Source: Sulfurospirillum arsenophilum NBRC 109478 | Lineage (GTDB): Bacteria > Campylobacterota > Campylobacteria > Campylobacterales > Sulfurospirillaceae | Direction: 5' to 3' | DNA: 64,000 bases | Assembly: GCF_000813345.1 (NCBI RefSeq) | Contig: NZ_BBQF01000002.1 | Span: forward strand, 1-64,000 | Shown here: positions 1-8,512 of the stretch, piece by piece | Numbering within the stretch: position 1 is the stretch's first letter | Layout: each line of letters begins with the position of its first letter | Program-made: the position numbers and the translations under genes | Notes under the pieces: model-generated | What the model saw: only the letters and a program-made list of their open reading frames with translations | Databases searched by the model: none | Told to the model about the DNA's origin: nothing

Positions 1-76
1 TGATGTGGTTATTACGAATAACCTAACAAAGATACGTCCAGGTTCTGCCATTAACCTTGCAGAAGCGAAGGAATAA
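1..76 (+). CDS. 3' end of RND efflux periplasmic adaptor (partial)
   Basis: Only the last 24 codons lie in the window, read in the frame starting at base 2 and ending at the TAA at 74-76. The peptide ends in TKIRPGSAINLAEAKE, the type of C-terminus seen in membrane-fusion adaptors of RND pumps. The pump gene starts 3 bases after the stop, so adaptor, pump and outer-membrane channel probably form one operon. The family assignment rests mainly on this context, because the visible piece is too short to show a domain. Confidence 0.7.
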   Translation, partial: DVVITNNLTKIRPGSAINLAEAKE

Positions 77-79
77 GCT

Positions 80-3000
80 ATGTTTTCAAAATTCTTTATC
101 AACCGTCCAATCTTTGCAACCGTTCTATCGATTGTTGTGATTATTGCGGGGTTAATGGGTATAAGAGGTTTATCCATTGAAGAGTATCCTAAGGTAACAC
201 CACCGCAAGTCAGTGTTCAAGCTTCCTATGCAGGTGCTAGTGCAGAGACGATTGCTAAAACCGTTGCAGCACCGCTTGAACAACAGATTAATGGTGTTGA
301 AGATATGATTTATATGTCTTCAACCGCATCTTCTTCAGGAACATTGACCATCAATGTCTATTTTAAGATTGGTACCGATCCTGATCTAGCGACGATTAAC
401 GTCAATAACCGTGTGCAATCCGCACTCAATAAACTACCTTCTGAAGTCCAAGCGCAGGGTGTAACGGTTACGAAACAATCTTCAACGATTCTTGAAGTTA
501 TTTCAATTATTTCACCGAACAATAGCTACGATGAAATTTATATGGCTAACTATGCACTGATTAATGTCATTGATGAGTTGAAGCGTGTTTCTGGTGTTGG
601 TAATGCTTCATTGTTTGGGAATCAAAACTATTCGATGCGTATCTGGATGAAACCTGACCAACTTGCTAAGTATAATTTAACACCTAATGATGTCATCTCC
701 GCTATTTCTGAGCAAAACGCTCAATTTGCTACAGGACGTTTCAATCAAACGCCTACAAAAGGTTCTCAGGCTTATACCTACACGGTAACTACCCAAGGGC
801 GGTTTGATAAGGTAGATGAGTTTGAAAATATCATTTTAAAATCGAACAAAGATGGCTCGACCCTTCGCCTTAAAGATGTTGCTCGTGCAGAGTTAGGCGC
901 GGAGTCGTATAATGTTACTGCAACTCAAAATGGGCAAACAATGGTGCCTATTGGTATCTATTTACAATCAGGTGCCAATGCGCTTGATACGGCTAAAAAA
1001 GTTAAAGAAACGATGGATCGTGTAGCAAAATCTTTTCCTGAAAATATGGCGTACAATATTCCTTATGATACAACAACGTTCATTCAAATTTCAGTTAATG
1101 AGGTGGTTAAAACCTTCATTGAAGCTTTGCTTTTAGTCATTGCGATTGTCTATCTTTTCTTGCAGAATATGCGTGCAACCATCATTCCTGTGCTTGCTAT
1201 TCCTGTTTCGATTATTGGAACGTTTGCGGGGATGTATGCGCTTGGTTATTCGATTAACCTTTTAACGCTTTTTGGGCTGGTGCTTGCCATTGGTATCGTA
1301 GTCGATGATGCTATTATTGTTATCGAAAACGTTGAGCGTATCTTACACTCTGAGCATGACATTAGTGTTAAAGATGCAACGATTAAAGCGATGCAAGAGG
1401 TCACTGGACCTGTTGTAGCGATTGTATTGGTTTTATGTGCCGTGTTTATCCCTGTTTCTTTTATGGGTGGTTTTACGGGACAAATGTACCAACAATTTGC
1501 GATTACCATTGTTATCTCAGTCGTTATCTCGGGTATGGTGGCTTTGACATTAACACCTGCCTTGTGCGCAATTTTTCTGAAAAAACAAGAGCCAAAACCG
1601 TTTTGGTTTGTGAAGAAATTTAATGAGTTCTTTGATGCCTCAACCAACTGGTTCACCAGTGGTGTCAGTCTGGTTGTTCGTCATGGAGTCATTAGTATTA
1701 TTGTTTTTGCGGCACTGATGGGCGTTACCTATGAATTGTTCCAAAAAGTTCCAAGTGCCCTTGTTCCGATGGAAGATAAAGGGTATCTGATTGCGGTGAC
1801 TTCATTGCCACCAGCAGCTACCCTAGGTCGTACAGAAGCGGTGAGTGCACAAGTCAGTGGGATTACCAAGGCAATGCCTGATATTGAATATAATATGGCG
1901 ATTACAGGGTTTGATCTTTTAAGTGGTGCAGCAAAAACCAATGCGGCAACGTCATTTTTAATCTTGAACGATTGGAGTACACGTAAAGCGCCTAATCAAC
2001 ACTCTCAAGCAATCAGCGGTGCTTTAAATGGCGCGTTATTTGGTGTTTCCGATGCAACGATTTTTGCGTTAAATCCTCCTCCAATTATGGGTCTTAGTAT
2101 CTCTGGTGGATTTGAAATGTACTTGCAAGATAGAACAGGTGGAACACTCCAAGCGCTTGGTGCTGTAACACAAAAAATTGTTGAAAAAGCAAGCCAACGA
2201 CCTGAAATGATGATGGTTAGAAGTACATTTAATATGAATATACCTCAGTATAAAGTCACTTTGGATCGTGAAAAAGCGAAAGCAATGGGCGTTTCGATTA
2301 GCGATGCCTTTAAAACCTTGCAGTCCACTTTTGGTGCTTACTATGTGAATGACTTTAACCTCTTTGGTCGTACCTATCAGGTCAATGTACAGTCTGATGT
2401 TGATTTCAGAGAAAAACCTGAAGATATGAAAAATGTCTTTGTCAAATCAAGCTCAGGTAAACTCATTCCTCTAAGTTCATTGGTCAGTTATGAAAGAAGT
2501 GTAGGGGCAGATGTTCTTGAGCGTTTTAACGTTTTTGCTGCGGCGAAAATCGAAGGTGAACCAGCTCCTGGTTATACTTCCGGTGATGCATTAAAAGCTA
2601 TCGAAGAGGTCGTAAAAGAAGTTGCACCAGAAGGATATACTCCATCATGGGCAGGAACATCTTACCAAGAAAAAGAGATGGCAGGTAGCGGTTCTCAAGC
2701 GTTCATCTTCGGAATCGTCTTTATCTTCTTGATTTTGGCAGCGCAGTACGAACGATGGTTGATGCCACTCGCCGTCGTAACAGCAGTACCCTTTGCCGTC
2801 TTTGGAGCGATTATGGCTGTGTACTTAAGAGGTCTTAGCAATGACATCTACTTCCAAATCGGTCTGTTAGTCCTCATTGGTCTTTCAGCAAAGAATGCCA
2901 TCTTGATCGTTGAGTTTGCGATGCAAGCCCAAGAGAGAGGTAAGTCCATCTTTGATGCAACCCTAGAAGCGGCACGTCTTCGTTTCCGTCCGATTGTTAT

Positions 3001-3208
3001 GACATCACTTGCCTTTACGATTGGTGTTTTACCACTAGCACTTAGTTCAGGTGCAGGAGCAGGAAGTCGTCATGCGATAGGGACTGGTGTTATTGGTGGA
3101 ATGATCGCCGCAACAACCATTGCGATCTTCTTTATTCCACTCTTTTACAACTGGCTCGCACAGCTTAATGCGAAGTTTGCACGTAAAGGAAAAAAAGATG
3201 AAGAATAG
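80..3208 (+). CDS. RND multidrug efflux pump, inner-membrane subunit (HAE1/AcrB-like)
   Basis: A proton-driven exporter of 1042 residues, the usual length for AcrB/MexB-type pumps. It would take substrates from the periplasm or inner membrane and pass them through an adaptor to an outer-membrane channel. The N-terminus starts FINRPIFA as in the family. The proton-relay pair Asp409-Asp410 sits in GIVVDDAIIVIENVER, and Lys938-Asn939 sits in LSAKNAILIVEFA. Twelve membrane segments are expected, with two large periplasmic loops (about residues 30-335 and 560-870). The channel gene overlaps its 3' end by 11 bases, which indicates translational coupling. Substrates cannot be told from sequence. The gene contains no copy of the TTACATGTAA palindrome. 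Confidence 0.95.
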   Translation: MFSKFFINRPIFATVLSIVVIIAGLMGIRGLSIEEYPKVTPPQVSVQASYAGASAETIAKTVAAPLEQQINGVEDMIYMSSTASSSGTLTINVYFKIGTDPDLATINVNNRVQSALNKLPSEVQAQGVTVTKQSSTILEVISIISPNNSYDEIYMANYALINVIDELKRVSGVGNASLFGNQNYSMRIWMKPDQLAKYNLTPNDVISAISEQNAQFATGRFNQTPTKGSQAYTYTVTTQGRFDKVDEFENIILKSNKDGSTLRLKDVARAELGAESYNVTATQNGQTMVPIGIYLQSGANALDTAKKVKETMDRVAKSFPENMAYNIPYDTTTFIQISVNEVVKTFIEALLLVIAIVYLFLQNMRATIIPVLAIPVSIIGTFAGMYALGYSINLLTLFGLVLAIGIVVDDAIIVIENVERILHSEHDISVKDATIKAMQEVTGPVVAIVLVLCAVFIPVSFMGGFTGQMYQQFAITIVISVVISGMVALTLTPALCAIFLKKQEPKPFWFVKKFNEFFDASTNWFTSGVSLVVRHGVISIIVFAALMGVTYELFQKVPSALVPMEDKGYLIAVTSLPPAATLGRTEAVSAQVSGITKAMPDIEYNMAITGFDLLSGAAKTNAATSFLILNDWSTRKAPNQHSQAISGALNGALFGVSDATIFALNPPPIMGLSISGGFEMYLQDRTGGTLQALGAVTQKIVEKASQRPEMMMVRSTFNMNIPQYKVTLDREKAKAMGVSISDAFKTLQSTFGAYYVNDFNLFGRTYQVNVQSDVDFREKPEDMKNVFVKSSSGKLIPLSSLVSYERSVGADVLERFNVFAAAKIEGEPAPGYTSGDALKAIEEVVKEVAPEGYTPSWAGTSYQEKEMAGSGSQAFIFGIVFIFLILAAQYERWLMPLAVVTAVPFAVFGAIMAVYLRGLSNDIYFQIGLLVLIGLSAKNAILIVEFAMQAQERGKSIFDATLEAARLRFRPIVMTSLAFTIGVLPLALSSGAGAGSRHAIGTGVIGGMIAATTIAIFFIPLFYNWLAQLNAKFARKGKKDEE

Positions 3209-4622
3209 TCTCTATTACAGTGCTGTTATAGCCTTAATTCTAAGTGGATGTTCACTCTCTCCAGAGCTGAACATCCCAACAACACAGTTTCCTGAAGCGT
3301 ACCGCGCTGATGTAAAAAGTGAATCACCGTATGTGGACGCAGCATGGTGGAGTAGTTACCATGATGCAAAGCTTTCAGCTCTTATTGAAGAGGCACTGGC
3401 AAATAACTATGACCTTCAAACGTCTATGGCAAATATCTCTTTAGCTAGAGCAACGCTTTCCAGCAGTACCTCCAATCGTTACCCAAGCCTTGATGTCCAA
3501 GGTTCAGGTCAAAGAATCAGAAGTAGTGCCGATACGTATAACTCTAAAGCGCATAACACGTACAATGACTTCTCACTCAGTGCAGTGCTAAGTTATGAGC
3601 TAGACCTATGGGGCAAATATAAAGAAGCAGAAGCCTCTTCAAGATCTTCACTTATAGCAACCTATGCTGCTAAAGATACGGTGAAGATCTCTTTAGCTTC
3701 CAGTGTGGTGGACAGTTACTTTACCCTTATTAGTTTGTATGAACAACTGGACATTACCAATGAGACCATCAAAGCAAGAGAAGAAGGACTTAAACGTAAT
3801 GAGTCTAAGTACACCCTTGGAGCTATCTCTAAAGGAACGCTTTTATCAGAACGTGCAGAACTTAACAGTGCTCAAATCACAAAAGATGCCTTAGAACAAT
3901 CTATTGCTTTACAACAAAGTGCACTTGCCGTTTTAGTAGGTAAATCACCTGAAGCCATAGCTGCTTTTAGTCAAGATGGCTTACCAAGAGTATTGCCAAG
4001 TGATATCGTGGTACCGTCTAACTTACCATCAGAACTGTTAACCAAACGTCCTGATATCAAACAAGCCGAAGAGAATCTCAAAGCGGCGAATGCAAACATC
4101 GGTGTGGCACGTGCTGCTTATTTTCCAAGCATTAGTCTCTCAGGCGCACTTGGGTTTGAAAGCACGCAGCTTTCTAACTTGATGAAATCACAATCAGCCA
4201 TGAACAGCTTTGGTGGAAGCCTTGCCTCACCACTGTTTAATATGGGTAAAACCAGCTCCAACGTTGAGAGTGCCAAAGCCAATAAAGAGCTAGCAGAGAT
4301 CGCGTATGCTAAGACAGTGCAACAAGCGTTTCAAGAAGCGTATGATGCGCTCAATACTCGTCATACACTCACTCAAAAACTTGAGCATCAACTCTCTTAT
4401 GAGAAGAACATTGAGCAAGTGTACTTACTGGCTAAGAAACAGTATGAGAATGGTTATGGAGATTACTTAACGCTCTTAGATGCCAAGCGTAATCTGCTCT
4501 CGGCCAAACTCGCCACATCACAAACCAAACAAGCCTTGCTGAGTTCGGGTGTATCTCTTTACAAATCACTTGGTGGTGGTTGGGATAAAGAGGTCTTTGA
4601 AAGACACGCTGATACCTTATAA
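3198..4622 (+). CDS. Outer-membrane efflux lipoprotein (TolC/NodT/OprM family)
   Basis: The channel partner of the preceding RND pump, 474 residues from the ATG at 3198. That start is preferred over an earlier in-frame ATG because it gives a clean lipoprotein signal: a hydrophobic stretch ending LILSGC, with Cys18 as the lipidated residue. Two outer-membrane efflux repeats follow (about residues 55-245 and 265-460). They include the typical LTKRPDIKQAEENLKAAN and VARAAYFPSISL motifs, which form the coiled periplasmic tunnel. It overlaps the pump gene by 11 bases and ends the operon. A hairpin follows at 4632-4667. Confidence 0.93.
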   Translation: MKNSLYYSAVIALILSGCSLSPELNIPTTQFPEAYRADVKSESPYVDAAWWSSYHDAKLSALIEEALANNYDLQTSMANISLARATLSSSTSNRYPSLDVQGSGQRIRSSADTYNSKAHNTYNDFSLSAVLSYELDLWGKYKEAEASSRSSLIATYAAKDTVKISLASSVVDSYFTLISLYEQLDITNETIKAREEGLKRNESKYTLGAISKGTLLSERAELNSAQITKDALEQSIALQQSALAVLVGKSPEAIAAFSQDGLPRVLPSDIVVPSNLPSELLTKRPDIKQAEENLKAANANIGVARAAYFPSISLSGALGFESTQLSNLMKSQSAMNSFGGSLASPLFNMGKTSSNVESAKANKELAEIAYAKTVQQAFQEAYDALNTRHTLTQKLEHQLSYEKNIEQVYLLAKKQYENGYGDYLTLLDAKRNLLSAKLATSQTKQALLSSGVSLYKSLGGGWDKEVFERHADTL

Positions 4623-4631
4623 TTTTTAACA

Positions 4632-4667
4632 TGTCAAATGCTCTAACGTAAGATAGAGCGTTTGACA
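4632..4667 (+). terminator. Hairpin after the efflux operon
   Basis: Arms 4632-4645 and 4654-4667 pair over 14 positions with one G-T. They lie 9 bases after the stop of the outer-membrane channel gene. There is no strong T-run after the stem, so it may be a weak terminator or a 3'-end stabiliser. Confidence 0.6.
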
Positions 4668-4780
4668 CTTCTATAAATCGTTTAAAAAATACTAAAAAAT
4701 CATAAATTTACAGAAAAAGACTCTTTGAAGAACCTTTGAGTTATTACAATTCTTGTGATAATTCAAATAAGGTTAAAAAA

Positions 4781-4942
4781 ATGAAATTTAAACTTCTTTC
4801 TTTTTGTGTTCTTTTTGTTTGGTGTTTTAGTGTTAATTTTATTTTCAATGGAAAAACACCTAGGTATGTTGACATCGTTGAGCTTCACGCTCAAGAGATA
4901 CTTAATGCACATGCTCAAGGCATGCTTGTTGTGAGTGCATAG
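4781..4942 (+). CDS. Small putative exported or membrane protein (53 aa), unknown
   Basis: Not recognised. The ATG at 4781 follows an AAGG at 8-base spacing and gives a 53-residue protein. It opens with Lys residues and a long hydrophobic run (about residues 5-22), like a signal peptide or membrane anchor. The remaining 30 residues include HAQEILNAHAQG. It stands alone between the efflux operon and a convergent gene, with a hairpin 19 bases after its stop. An upstream in-frame ATG (4736) would add 15 polar residues before the hydrophobic run and looks less likely. It could be a small membrane peptide or a chance open frame. Confidence 0.45.
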   Translation: MKFKLLSFCVLFVWCFSVNFIFNGKTPRYVDIVELHAQEILNAHAQGMLVVSA

Positions 4943-4960
4943 GTTCTTTTAACAATGTAA

Positions 4961-4982
4961 CGGTGGCTTTTAGCAGCCACCG
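4961..4982. terminator. Bidirectional hairpin between convergent genes
   Basis: The 8-bp arms 4961-4968 (CGGTGGCT) and 4975-4982 (AGCCACCG) are perfectly complementary with a 6-base loop. The hairpin lies between the stop of the small protein (4942) and that of the minus-strand DUF4130 gene (4992). Flanking T-runs are short on both sides. Confidence 0.6.
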
Positions 4983-4991
4983 TCACAAAAA

Positions 4992-5732
4992 TTAAATATC
5001 GTCCATAAACTCACTCATATACGTTCTATAAAGCAATGGAACCCAGCTTTTTTGAAGCTTGGGATTGTACCTGCTTTCCACTGCCGCCGCTTTAAAAAAG
5101 CTCTTCCATAATGCTTTAAATTTTTCCTCTTCGCTTGAATAGATGGGTGCATCAAAAGAGGCAATAGAGCGAATTTCTCGCAGTTCATTATTTTTGACAA
5201 AAGCAAGAGCACGTTTAACATCGTGGATGATGAAAGGTATGTTTCCTAAACGTTTGCAAAAATGCTCACCCAAAAAAGGGACAATGTTAAACTTCGTTTC
5301 AATCTTGGCATAGAGCGTTCCATCTTCTAATTCCTCAAAGCGGGTAAAACCGTACATTTTATGCACCAAACACAAAAGCTCTTTTTCGAGATTTTGGATG
5401 TAAAAAAGGTTGGTGTTGTTAATGTTACGAAGCTCTTTTTTGTTTTTAAACCCGATGCGAAGATATTCCAAAAGCGCCATCTCATAGTCTCGCGTGTCGC
5501 ATAAAACAATGTGAAAGATAGTATGTTGTTGCTCTTTGGTAAAGTGCTTGGTAATGGCGTCTAAGACTTTTCCCGCTTTGGCTTCATCGGTAAAAATCTC
5601 ATGAAAACGCTCAAATAGAAGCGTTTCGGGCATTTTTTTGACAATAGAATTTACCTGTAACTTTTCATAATAAACCTCATACACCAAGGACAAAAACCCT
5701 TCAAAACTGCCATCGTAGAGCAAGATCATCAC
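4992..5732 (-). CDS. Putative DNA metabolism/repair protein (TIGR03915/DUF4130 type), partner of radical SAM protein
   Basis: A 246-residue protein resembling the TIGR03915 family, which is regularly paired with a radical-SAM protein of the TIGR03916 type. Features seen are an N-terminal LLYDGSFEGFLSLVYEVYYEK and a C-terminal region ending in YNPKLQKSWVPLLYRTYMSEF. Its start overlaps the stop of the radical-SAM gene by 4 bases, so the two are translationally coupled. In many genomes this family is fused to a uracil-DNA-glycosylase-like domain. At 246 residues there is no room for that domain here. The biochemical activity is not established; a role in DNA repair or modification is inferred from the family. 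Confidence 0.8.
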   Translation of the reverse strand: MMILLYDGSFEGFLSLVYEVYYEKLQVNSIVKKMPETLLFERFHEIFTDEAKAGKVLDAITKHFTKEQQHTIFHIVLCDTRDYEMALLEYLRIGFKNKKELRNINNTNLFYIQNLEKELLCLVHKMYGFTRFEELEDGTLYAKIETKFNIVPFLGEHFCKRLGNIPFIIHDVKRALAFVKNNELREIRSIASFDAPIYSSEEEKFKALWKSFFKAAAVESRYNPKLQKSWVPLLYRTYMSEFMDDI

Positions 5733-6961
5733 AGCTCTCCCGTGTAGATGGAAGTGTCAAACAATGTAGGCTGAATGATGTTCGAGCCTTGATGAATGAG
5801 GGCTAGTTTGATCTTCTCCGTATAAAGAGAGGAACTTCTGTGAAAATCTTTGCCTGCTATGATGAAATAACGCGCTTTCTTGAGTGAGATTTTAAGGTTT
5901 ACGAGGTCTTCAAAGCAAAGTTTCTTAAAGCGTCGTGCTTGCAAAATTTTCAGCGCTCCACGGATGCCAATACCCGGAATGCGTACTAAAATCTCTTGGG
6001 GTGCATGGTTGACATCGATGGGAAAAAGGTGAAGATTTGAGAGTGCCCAAAAGGTTTTTGGGTCAAACTGAATGTCGAGGTTTTGGTTCTCACTCAAAAT
6101 CTCATCGTACGAAAAACCGTAAAATCGCAACAACCAATCGGCTTGATAAAGCCTATGTTCACGTAGAAGTGGTGGCTTGGAAAGCTCAGGTACGGGTAGA
6201 TGCTTGTGATTATTGACCGCGATATACGCAGAGTAATAGACACGCTTTAACAGTGCTTTTTCATACAACGAGGAAGAGAGTTTTAATATCTCAAAATCAC
6301 TCTCGCTGGTTGCTCCTATAATCATCTGTGTACTCATAGATATGGGCTTTGCGCTTCGTTGCAGTGTGATGTCACGCGCGTGTTTGAGGGGTGAGAGAAG
6401 CTTCTCTTTGGTTTTGTCAGGTGCGAGTAGGGCAAGGCTTTTGGAGCTAGGAAGTTCGATGTTGGAGCTGACACGGTGTGCTAAAAGGGTGGCTTCTTCG
6501 ATGAGTTCTTTGGATGCCCCAGGGATGAGTTTGACATGAATATAGCCGTTAAAACGGTACTCATGGCGCAATATACGCAAGGTTTGAAGCAGTAAACTCA
6601 TCGTGTGGTCTTCATTTTTGATGATGCCAGAGCTTAAAAAAAGTCCTTCTATGTAGTTGCGTTTGTAAAAGTTGATGGTAAGGTCTGCCAGTTCTCTTGG
6701 GGTAAATGCCGTTCTTGGAGTGTCATTGCTCACACGGTTGATGCAATAGGCACAGTCGTAAATGCAAACATTGGTAAGCAAAACTTTTAAAAGTGAAACA
6801 CACCGTCCATCGCTGGTGAAACTGTGGCAAATACCACTGGTATGCGCACAGCCAAGTTCGCCTGTTTTGTAGTTGTTCTCACTGCCACTGGAGGAGCATG
6901 AGACATCGTACTTGGCACTGCCTGCTAAGAGGGAGAGTTTATCTTCGGTGGTTAATTTCAT
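5729..6961 (-). CDS. Putative DNA modification/repair radical SAM protein (TIGR03916 type)
   Basis: A 410-residue radical SAM enzyme. The [4Fe-4S]-binding cysteines are C66, C70 and C73 in NVCIYDCAYCINR. A helix-hairpin-helix DNA-binding motif, ILVRIPGIGIRGALKIL, lies in the C-terminal third (near residue 330), which supports action on DNA. Additional cysteines near the N-terminus (C22, C38, C45, C54) may bind metal. It is first in a two-gene operon with the DUF4130-type partner. A copy of TTTACATGTAAA lies 20 bases upstream of its start (6981-6992). The substrate is unknown. Confidence 0.85.
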   Translation of the reverse strand: MKLTTEDKLSLLAGSAKYDVSCSSSGSENNYKTGELGCAHTSGICHSFTSDGRCVSLLKVLLTNVCIYDCAYCINRVSNDTPRTAFTPRELADLTINFYKRNYIEGLFLSSGIIKNEDHTMSLLLQTLRILRHEYRFNGYIHVKLIPGASKELIEEATLLAHRVSSNIELPSSKSLALLAPDKTKEKLLSPLKHARDITLQRSAKPISMSTQMIIGATSESDFEILKLSSSLYEKALLKRVYYSAYIAVNNHKHLPVPELSKPPLLREHRLYQADWLLRFYGFSYDEILSENQNLDIQFDPKTFWALSNLHLFPIDVNHAPQEILVRIPGIGIRGALKILQARRFKKLCFEDLVNLKISLKKARYFIIAGKDFHRSSSLYTEKIKLALIHQGSNIIQPTLFDTSIYTGEL

Positions 6962-6980
6962 ACTGGGATGATAGAATTTT

Positions 6981-6992
6981 TTTACATGTAAA
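6981..6992. repeat. Iterated palindrome TTTACATGTAAA (intergenic copy)
   Basis: An exact copy of the 12-bp palindrome, lying between the starts and stops of two minus-strand genes and 20 bases upstream of the radical-SAM start codon. See the overall entry for this repeat. Confidence 0.9.
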
Positions 6993-7059
6993 GGCTAAAA
7001 TATTTCAAAATGAAATATGAAAGGGGAGAGGAGAGCCTAATTTCTAGGCTCTGGGTGTG

Positions 7060-7689
7060 TTACTTAATAAACTCTACTGCTTCGTTAAATGGTACGCGAA
7101 GTTGCGGAGATTGTGGGTTGATGCGGTAACCAAAAGGAAGCACCATTGCGAGTTGGTATTTGCTCGTATCAAGTCCCAAAATGGCTTCAACTTTCTCTTT
7201 TTCAAAGCCTTCAATCGGGCATGAATCAATGCCGATAAATGCGGCGGCAGTCATCATGTTACCAGCAGCGATGTAGCTTTGTTTTGCTGTCCATGCATAG
7301 ATGTTTTTATCTGAACTAAGCGTCTCTTGGAGGTGATTGGCGTATAAATTGAGGTAAAAATCTTTTTTCTCTTGTGGCATTTCACGTCTTCCAAAACGAA
7401 GCGCTGGTACGCCACTCTCAACTTTGACTGCGTCAATCGCCGCTAGGATAATCACAAGATGTGAACTGGTGGTAACTTGGGGTTGATCCCAGCATACTGG
7501 GCGAAGTTTTGCTTTAAGCTCTTCGTTGGTAATGACCAAAAACTTCCACGGCTCCATACCAAACGAAGAGGGCGATTTGTGACCTGCTTCTAGGATAAAG
7601 TGCATCTGCTCATCTGTGATCTTTTTAGTTTCGTCAAAGAGTTTGCACGCATGGCGAAAGTCCATCGCTTTTGTAAAGTCGTTTTGCAT
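7060..7689 (-). CDS. Nitroreductase-family NAD(P)H:FMN oxidoreductase (copy 1)
   Basis: A 209-residue flavoenzyme of the nitroreductase fold, probably cytoplasmic and dimeric. It would reduce nitro compounds, quinones or flavins. Family marks are FRHACKLFD near the N-terminus (FMN phosphate-binding arginine), SPSSFGMEPWKFLVI, and the central AAGNMMTAAAFIGIDSCPIEGFE. It is a close paralogue of the gene at 7889-8512, which is transcribed in the opposite direction across a 199-base gap. Physiological substrates cannot be deduced. Confidence 0.9.
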   Translation of the reverse strand: MQNDFTKAMDFRHACKLFDETKKITDEQMHFILEAGHKSPSSFGMEPWKFLVITNEELKAKLRPVCWDQPQVTTSSHLVIILAAIDAVKVESGVPALRFGRREMPQEKKDFYLNLYANHLQETLSSDKNIYAWTAKQSYIAAGNMMTAAAFIGIDSCPIEGFEKEKVEAILGLDTSKYQLAMVLPFGYRINPQSPQLRVPFNEAVEFIK

Positions 7690-7856
7690 TATGAATCCTT
7701 TTTTGTTTTAATACTGAGGTAATTGTATGAATAATTTACTTTAATTTCCCTTACAGTATTTTTTGTATGTAATGGTGTTTTCTCTTATTAAGTTAATAGA
7801 TTTCTTAAAAAATAGTGTTGCTTTTTAGCTTAACGCAAAGCGCGTTTGAGTTACAT

Positions 7857-7862
7857 TATAAT
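7857..7862 (+). promoter_or_regulatory. Probable -10 element for nitroreductase copy 2
   Basis: A perfect TATAAT 27 bases upstream of the ATG at 7889, followed by an AAGGAG ribosome-binding site. No clear -35 box is visible, as is common in Campylobacterota. The rest of the 7690-7888 gap is AT-rich, with no structure I can name. Confidence 0.5.
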
Positions 7863-7888
7863 CTACTAAATTAACAAGGAGATTTTTA

Positions 7889-8512
7889 ATGGATAGCAAA
7901 AAACTATTTTTAGCGGCGATGAATTATCGTCATGCATGTAAACTGTTTGATGGCAAAAAAATACCAGCGGAAGACTTAGAATTTATTTTAGAAGCAGGGC
8001 GTTTGAGTCCTAGTTCATTTGGTATTGAGCAGTGGAAGTTTGTCGTCGTACAAAACCAAACACTCAAAACTGAAATCGAAAAAGTTTCATGGAATCAACC
8101 ACAGATCTCTACATGTAGCGACCTTCTCGTTATCCTAGCACGCAAAGATGTTAGAAGTAGTGATGTTTACACCAAAAAGCAATTAAGTCGTTGGGGATTG
8201 GCGGAAGATGCGTTTAAAGGTTTGATGGGCATTTATAAAGGTTGGGTTGACGGTAGAGATGACCATACCATCGAGATGTGGAGTGAGAAACAGTGTTATA
8301 TTGCGGCAGGAAACATGATGACTGCTGCTGCGTTTATCGGCATTGATTCGTGTCCTATTGAAGGCTTCGAGTATGCAAAAGTCGATGCACTTTTGGGTGT
8401 TGATACCTCTGTGTATCAAAGCGCACTTGTCATTCCATTTGGCTACCGCGCAAATGAGCAAAGAGGTAAACACCGTTTGTCTCTGAGTGAAGTCGTGGAG
8501 TTTAAGAAGTAA
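7889..8512 (+). CDS. Nitroreductase-family NAD(P)H:FMN oxidoreductase (copy 2)
   Basis: A 207-residue paralogue of the divergent gene at 7060-7689. It shares YRHACKLFD, SPSSFGIEQWKFVVV and a nearly identical central block AAGNMMTAAAFIGIDSCPIE. An insertion of variable sequence (about residues 90-125) differs between the two and borders the likely active-site entrance. A strong AAGGAG lies 8 bases before the ATG. Its stop overlaps the convergent photolyase gene by 11 bases. It probably reduces nitro or quinone compounds; the specificity is unknown. Confidence 0.9.
   Translation: MDSKKLFLAAMNYRHACKLFDGKKIPAEDLEFILEAGRLSPSSFGIEQWKFVVVQNQTLKTEIEKVSWNQPQISTCSDLLVILARKDVRSSDVYTKKQLSRWGLAEDAFKGLMGIYKGWVDGRDDHTIEMWSEKQCYIAAGNMMTAAAFIGIDSCPIEGFEYAKVDALLGVDTSVYQSALVIPFGYRANEQRGKHRLSLSEVVEFKK

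Noticed and set aside
1246-1656. Minus-strand open frame inside the RND pump gene
   Set aside because: It is the antisense shadow of a strongly conserved transporter with no ribosome-binding site or family resemblance; other long shadow frames were left out for the same reason.
8112-8123. CTACATGTAG in the nitroreductase gene as a family copy
   Set aside because: Both outer core bases differ from TTACATGTAA, so it was not counted.
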